From contig CM032659.1 of the NCBI GenBank assembly GCA_019095985.1, forward strand, positions 2,223,594 through 2,287,593: DNA of 64,000 nt, given 5' to 3'. Position 1 is the stretch's first letter, and each line of letters opens with the position of its first letter. A program made the translations under genes and the position numbers. The notes under the pieces are model-generated. The model had not been told where the DNA came from, did no database searches, and was given only the letters and a program-made list of their open reading frames with translations. The stretch comes from Streblospio benedicti. Its lineage: Eukaryota > Annelida > Polychaeta > Spionida > Spionidae. This document shows positions 61,701-64,000 of the stretch, piece by piece.

Positions 61701-62964
61701 TAGCACCTCCACCAGGCCTAGAGTCAGTCAGACAATCAATCAATCAGTCACTCAATCAACCAACCCCCTCAGTAGGTCCCCTGCCCACATCTTTCAGCAC
61801 TTCTATCATGCACACAGTGAGACATTTAGCCACTCTCATGATACCATCAATCAAATTGAAATTTAACTTTGCAAATCTCCTAATCATTCCTCAATTTTTC
61901 CAGTGTGGACTGGCTGCCCAGTCTATTTCTCTTGACATGCGCACAGAGACGTATAGAAAATGGCAGCAGTTGTTGCTGAAACTGTTCAGCAGTAAGTAAA
62001 ACTAATAGTTATTATATGTGATTAAGTCATTATTTAGACTTATGACTCCAAGTCAGGTTAGGACTATTTCACATAGTCTCTGGTAGGATTCAAACCCACA
62101 ACCATACGGCACCAAATCGCCTAGCAGTTAAGATTTGGTGCCGTATGGTCGTGGGTTCGAATCCTACCCGAGACTAACCTGACTTGGAGTCATAAGTCTA
62201 ATGACTTAATTACATAAATCAATATACACCCAAGTCCATTAAATCATAAATCATTTAAAACTAAGTGTGTTGTGACAAGATGAACTGATCATGCTGCCAC
62301 TCACCAAACTGGTCGCGGTCTGCGAGCATGAGGTCCGCGAGTTCCATGTCCTTACGTGCCCAGGCGGCAGCCAACGCTCGCACACGCGCATCTACAGAAC
62401 AACACCAAATCAACACAAAGTGGAGACTGATCTACAGTAACAGTACATTATCAACATAGGTTGGAGACATCACAATCACATCACAATGCTCAATAATTAC
62501 ATCATCAATATTCAATCATTATAAAAGACATTCTTATAAAAAATGAGGGCAAGATGGATCATGGGAGAGCAAGTACAAAACTATATCATTTGCCCGATGA
62601 AGCAAATGAAACTAAAAGTCACTGTAGAGCCGTGACTCATTCTGCAGGGATAAAGTAACCAATGGGGAGATATGTACATGTGAAATGTTAACAGTTACGG
62701 GGGAAAAGGCGGGTTACTGGGCAAACTATAGCGTGTTGCTGTACTCACTCTGGGAGGCGTCGACTCCGTTTGCCTTCATGACCCTGAGCCCTGCTGCGTA
62801 GCGCCGCCGGTTCTCCCGCTGGGCCGCGTAGTGCTGCTCAAAACTCGCAGTGCCCACGAAGAACTGCTTCAGGTTCCTGTCGATGTCCAGCGTCGCGTCC
62901 GAGTCGAGTTTGTCGATGCCGTACTCGTCCTGGGGCTTGGGTTGCGAGGCGCCGCGACCGACGC
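46754..62964 (-). CDS. VWA-domain protein with Ro60-like C-terminal half (5' end not found)
   Basis: Fourteen exons in gene order: 62964-62749, 62391-62305, 61355-61189, 59707-59561, 58835-58719, 57647-57544, 56329-56209, 55419-55299, 54114-53933, 51284-51139, 50056-49969, 48823-48686, 47827-47679, 47064-46754 (stop TAG). Phases agree throughout except in exon 13. The helical N-terminal half includes ALCKHVHQWVRRFTAEELEF and DFPSLPWFLPFCYGSP. The VWA domain has a full metal site: VVVIGDRSGSM (DxSGS), GGSTSP and VTDEEE, then FPAKLVFVSFLRG, which resembles IPAKLIVCGM of Ro60. Before it IPYGKLMERLLTFKMLREG recalls the TROVE repeat ending of Ro60. An RNA-binding ring plus VWA is therefore possible but unproven. 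The C-terminus is a Glu/Lys-rich tail ending DESDGWAVV. Exon 13 reads EESMGLAERLAGEEVDTT in the frame set by exon 12 but must leave in another frame (EASTTPQTEEKHAAPVT), so a one-base indel or an acceptor 10 bases further in (CACAAG/CTGAGG) is needed. The first visible exon starts in phase 1, so at least one upstream exon is missing. Confidence 0.8.
47145..47444. mobile_element. fold-back (palindromic) element
   Basis: About 300 bases that are one near-perfect hairpin: arms of about 140 bases, left beginning tttcttcttgtttctaatt, right ending with its complement. The loop is AT-rich (about 47285-47300). It lies between the last two exons of the VWA gene. Confidence 0.75.
48258..48535 (+). repeat. 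interspersed repeat, family D copy 2 with A-rich tail
   Basis: Contains aaaatcaatactcggttttt, acgtttgacgtttgaattcc and ggcttctgattggtcgg, then the A-rich tract. The tail suggests a retroposed element, but no promoter boxes were recognised. Confidence 0.6.
48534..48650. repeat. A-rich tract
   Basis: About 115 bases of A broken by single T, directly following an interspersed repeat end (actatatactgcg) and ending 36 bases short of the VWA exon 12 donor. Confidence 0.8.
48890..49205 (-). mobile_element. SINE family 2, head truncated
   Basis: Shares ttcctaggatgacacatgaa, caggttaggtaaccaactga, gctattgttttcaaactagg and aacgaggcttccgaagctc with the copies at 53540 and 54594. The tRNA-like head is absent past about 49205. 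Confidence 0.65.
49692..49990. repeat. minisatellite spanning a splice donor (VWA exon 11)
   Basis: Eight copies, period 38 (one 37), with CACTGACC starting at 49697, 49734, 49772, 49810, 49848, 49886, 49924 and 49962. Read on the minus strand each unit contains the exon end and donor, CAACATGTACAG/GTCAGTGAC; the first unit (49969) is the exon 11 donor itself. Confidence 0.85.
50578..51045. mobile_element. MITE family B carrying a nested fold-back insertion
   Basis: Ends gcactctgagtatcagatgt and its inverse acatctgatactcagagtgc. The element is longer than the 42804 copy because of an insertion of about 200 bases; gagaatagttat occurs on both sides of it (50784 and 50994). The insertion contains an inverted repeat, aagaatttaaagataccaac (50847) against its complement ending 50993. 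Confidence 0.65.
51255..51405. repeat. duplicated splice acceptor (VWA exon 10)
   Basis: cgtctgcagggtgcatgcca plus tctccagtacctgg (51255-51288, the exon 10 start and acceptor) is repeated at 51374-51405 as cgtctgcagggtacaagcca. A weaker third copy lies near 51650-51685 (cacgccatctcgcgcacctg). Confidence 0.7.
51700..51800 (-). mobile_element. SINE family 1, 3' fragment
   Basis: Matches only the 3' half in reverse: tttatagtcgtgatacaag, tcttggtctcac, gcgcaaaatgttaatcactc and acaatcactcacaca. Confidence 0.5.
51833..52018. repeat. interspersed repeat, family E copy 1
   Basis: Shares gaattattttatcaggtgag, gcaccacaagaacgaacctg and aaaagtagtccggctgagta with 59268-59442. Confidence 0.65.
52384..52483. 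other. assembly gap (100 N)
   Basis: A run of 100 N inside the intron between VWA-gene exons 9 and 10. All visible exon phases across this gap agree, so no coding exon need be missing. Confidence 0.95.
52995..53216. mobile_element. fold-back element
   Basis: The left arm contains cttgctacgtttcaagggca and the right arm its complement tgcccttgaaacgtagcaa. Pairing continues outward through acagaaact...atttac. It lies in the VWA-gene intron. Confidence 0.65.
53540..53888 (-). mobile_element. tRNA-derived SINE, family 2
   Basis: The right end, read on the minus strand, is tRNA-like: cagtggttagagcgcacgac (A box) and gtcgtgagttcgcgcccc (B box). The body (ctattgttttcaaactaggt, cctctacacaggacacgcc, aacgaggcttccgaacctc) is shared with copies at 48890 and 54594. 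Confidence 0.7.
54150..54492 (-). mobile_element. tRNA-derived SINE, family 1 (near full length)
   Basis: Reverse complement of the copy at 21303: head at 54492 (gtggctgagtggatagggag), B box gtgggttcgatccc, the same body, and a tail (tttacatttac) ending near 54150. It lies in sense orientation within the VWA gene, its tail about 35-45 bases upstream of the exon 9 acceptor. Confidence 0.8.
54594..54905 (-). mobile_element. SINE family 2, head truncated
   Basis: Same body as the copy at 48890: actaatgttcctaggatagc, ggttaggtaaccaactgacc, attgttttcaaactaggtga, aacgaggcttccgaacctca. The head is missing. Confidence 0.65.
55020..55310. repeat. tandem repeat of a splice donor (VWA exon 8)
   Basis: Copies at about 55025, 55092, 55164, 55229 and 55284 of cataatgcgcacctttgagtt, period about 63-70, separated by A-rich filler. 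The 55284 copy is the exon 8 donor (CTCAAAG/GTGCGC on the minus strand). Confidence 0.75.
55404..55690. repeat. duplicated splice acceptor (VWA exon 8)
   Basis: The exon 8 start plus intron (gcagcatctaatcacaatgt and the following ~50 bases, 55413-55472) recurs at 55629-55688. A shorter piece (tgccctctcacagcatctac) occurs at 55592. Confidence 0.7.
57637..57925. repeat. minisatellite spanning a splice acceptor (VWA exon 6)
   Basis: Six to seven imperfect units of about 37 bases of the form gcaaactcctgggg(tgagg)aataatcaataaatgtac. The first unit covers the exon 6 start and its acceptor (ACCCAG/GAGTTTGC on the minus strand); the others repeat that junction upstream into the intron. Confidence 0.8.
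58033..58150 (+). mobile_element. SINE family 1, degraded fragment
   Basis: Shows gcttcatgtggctgagtgga, tagggagttgga, ttgattcccagt and attgagcaaactcatccctg, ending near atgaattaaacagg. An internal piece of the tRNA-like head is deleted. Confidence 0.6.
59057..59203 (+). mobile_element. MITE family A, internally shortened
   Basis: Ends acagtagaaactttctttta and atcgaggttgtactgt; a shorter interior than the other copies. Confidence 0.55.
59268..59442. repeat. interspersed repeat, family E copy 2
   Basis: Shares gaatcattttatcaggtgag, gccacaagaacgaatctggt and aaaagtagtccggctgagta with 51833-52018. Confidence 0.65.
59704..60205. repeat. duplicated splice acceptor (VWA exon 4), about 440 bases apart
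   Basis: caaactggaaacgccagaac plus cactttttattgggtatttt (59704-59755) recurs as caaactgcaaacgccagacc plus cactttttattgtgtatttt (60150-60200). MITE family C lies between them. Confidence 0.7.
59763..60103. mobile_element. MITE family C
   Basis: About 340 bases, starting taccgtatttgtttttatta and ending with the inverse taataagaacgaatacggta. Single ends of the same family occur at 24403-24448 and 26400-26446 (ggtgcgctaataagaacgaa). Confidence 0.65.
61350..61790. repeat. irregular tandem repeat at a splice acceptor (VWA exon 3)
   Basis: Cag-rich array with repeated ccaccagacctacacacaga and gtcagtcaatcagccctaca words. The accagacctacacacag part equals the exon 3 acceptor on the minus strand (CTGTGTGTAG/GTCTGGT). 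Long open frames across it are only repeat translation. Confidence 0.7.
62021..62210. repeat. hairpin of tRNA-like repeat sequence
   Basis: The left half (gacttatgactccaagtcag, accatacggcaccaaat) is repeated in inverse on the right (atttggtgccgtatggt, gacttggagtcataagtc). The centre holds a B-box-like cgtgggttcgaatcctac. A related single copy lies at about 63660-63750 (ggtgctgtatggtcatgggt). Confidence 0.65.
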
Positions 62965-63201
62965 CTGTGTTATTAATGAAAACACACAAAAAATTTATGG
63001 ATGTAGAGGATTCTTTCTACAAGTCTATAGGGCTATATCACTAAAGCTACTGCTGGAACTCGAACCCTGGACCCGTCACCTTTTTAGACATCTCAGGTAT
63101 AGTGATGGGTCTACATTTGGCCTTTGTTTAATGAAAACACACACAGAATATTGTTTGTAAATAGATTCATTGGATTACCTTTTATTATAGACAATTACTT
63201 G

Positions 63202-63410
63202 TTTTTGCAAAAAATCCATTGAAGCTCACTGTCTTAATATTTTTGGACATTTTCAATGTCCATCTTCTGAGACTTCTCTTTCTGTCACCAGAAGGCAGCA
63301 TTGTCACTGTCACGTGCTGCCATCTGGTGAGAGAAAGAAGTCTCAAAAGACGGACATTGAAAATGTCCGAAAATATCAAAACAGTGAGTTTCAAAGAATT
63401 TTTCGCAAAA
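63202..63410. mobile_element. fold-back element
   Basis: Hairpin of about 210 bases: ggacattttcaatgtccatc on the left, gacggacattgaaaatgtcc on the right, with ccagaaggcagca and tgctgccatctgg flanking a small loop. It is bracketed by a direct repeat of about 90 bases (62985-63074 and 63425-63520, containing gtagaggattctttct). Confidence 0.7.
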
Positions 63411-64000
63411 TCAATTAATTTATCTACACACAAAATATTTATACATGTAGAGGATTCTTTCTCCAAGTCTATATGCCTACATCACTAAAGCTACTGCTGG
63501 GATTTGAACCCTGAACCACTATCACTGTGGCACGTATTTACCAAGCACTTTAAGGCAGTCGCATTAGACCATTTACGATTATTATCAAATCATTTATAAT
63601 TATTGTGGATTTTTGTTGGTTGCAGTGGGGAGTAAACGAGTGAGTTAGGCTGAACCGCTGGGTGATTTGGTGCTGTATGGTCATGGGTTCGACATCGGAG
63701 ACTATGTGGTATGTGATTACCTTACTTGGTGGTTTATAACTCTAATGACACATTGACACATTGCATATAGCATATACTTGAGCAAATAATATAGTCGCAT
63801 ATCATACATACAGATATAGCAGGTTAATAATTTAATTGAACCTACATGTAATAGCTGGAGTGAATAATATCAGAATATATGTCTTCTTTTATACAACTTA
63901 AATTAGTTGTGTTCTTGTTGGAATTACATTCTGAATATAAACTTAACCCAGTATGGTTAAAATCAGAACAAATTGGAAGACAACAATCTTTGTATTTGGA

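Noticed and set aside
61250-61866. Long plus-strand open frames rich in Ser, Gln and Thr
   Set aside because: They are translations of the cagtcagtca-type tandem array beside VWA exon 3; no start context, no domain, opposite strand to a well-supported exon.

Overview
The window is animal nuclear DNA: long AT-rich introns, GT-AG exons, tRNA-derived SINEs, many short inverted-repeat elements, a LINE 3' end and two 100-base assembly gaps. The gene content (CERKL-type lipid kinase, mitochondrial SUGCT, NXPE/PC-esterase-like protein, CRAL-TRIO protein, forkhead factor, Ro60-like VWA protein) and the abundance of acatgta-type words suggest a marine invertebrate. Amphioxus or a hemichordate is my best guess. 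The amphioxus option is favoured by tandem repeats that span splice junctions, which I recall being described in amphioxus genes, but the species is not proven.

Layout. (1) 665-11886, minus: eight exons of a ceramide-kinase-like gene with a very long charged N-terminus; its kinase exons lie off the left edge. (2) 11900-14620: divergent intergenic region with repeats. (3) 14623-42313, plus: SUGCT, a mitochondrial class III CoA-transferase, with 15 exons found, two of them a tandem pair of alternative copies of one exon. Its introns hold other genes: a single-exon esterase-like gene in intron 3 (17544-19175, plus) with a broken fragment of a relative in intron 1, and in the 12.5 kb intron before exon 9 a two-exon CRAL-TRIO gene (minus) and a divergent forkhead gene (minus). 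The forkhead gene is duplicated head to head as an inverted copy, most of which is hidden by a gap and poor sequence. (4) 42.5-46.7 kb: repeats only. (5) 46754-62964, minus: a 14-exon VWA-domain gene resembling Ro60 in its VWA half; its 5' end lies beyond the last exon found.

The genes do not form a pathway; this is a mosaic of independent and nested loci. The most striking structural theme is that many exon-intron junctions of the VWA gene and several of SUGCT are themselves tandemly repeated. Three nested or neighbouring genes (CRAL-TRIO, forkhead, VWA exon 13) show apparent single-base frame breaks, which may be consensus errors or real decay.
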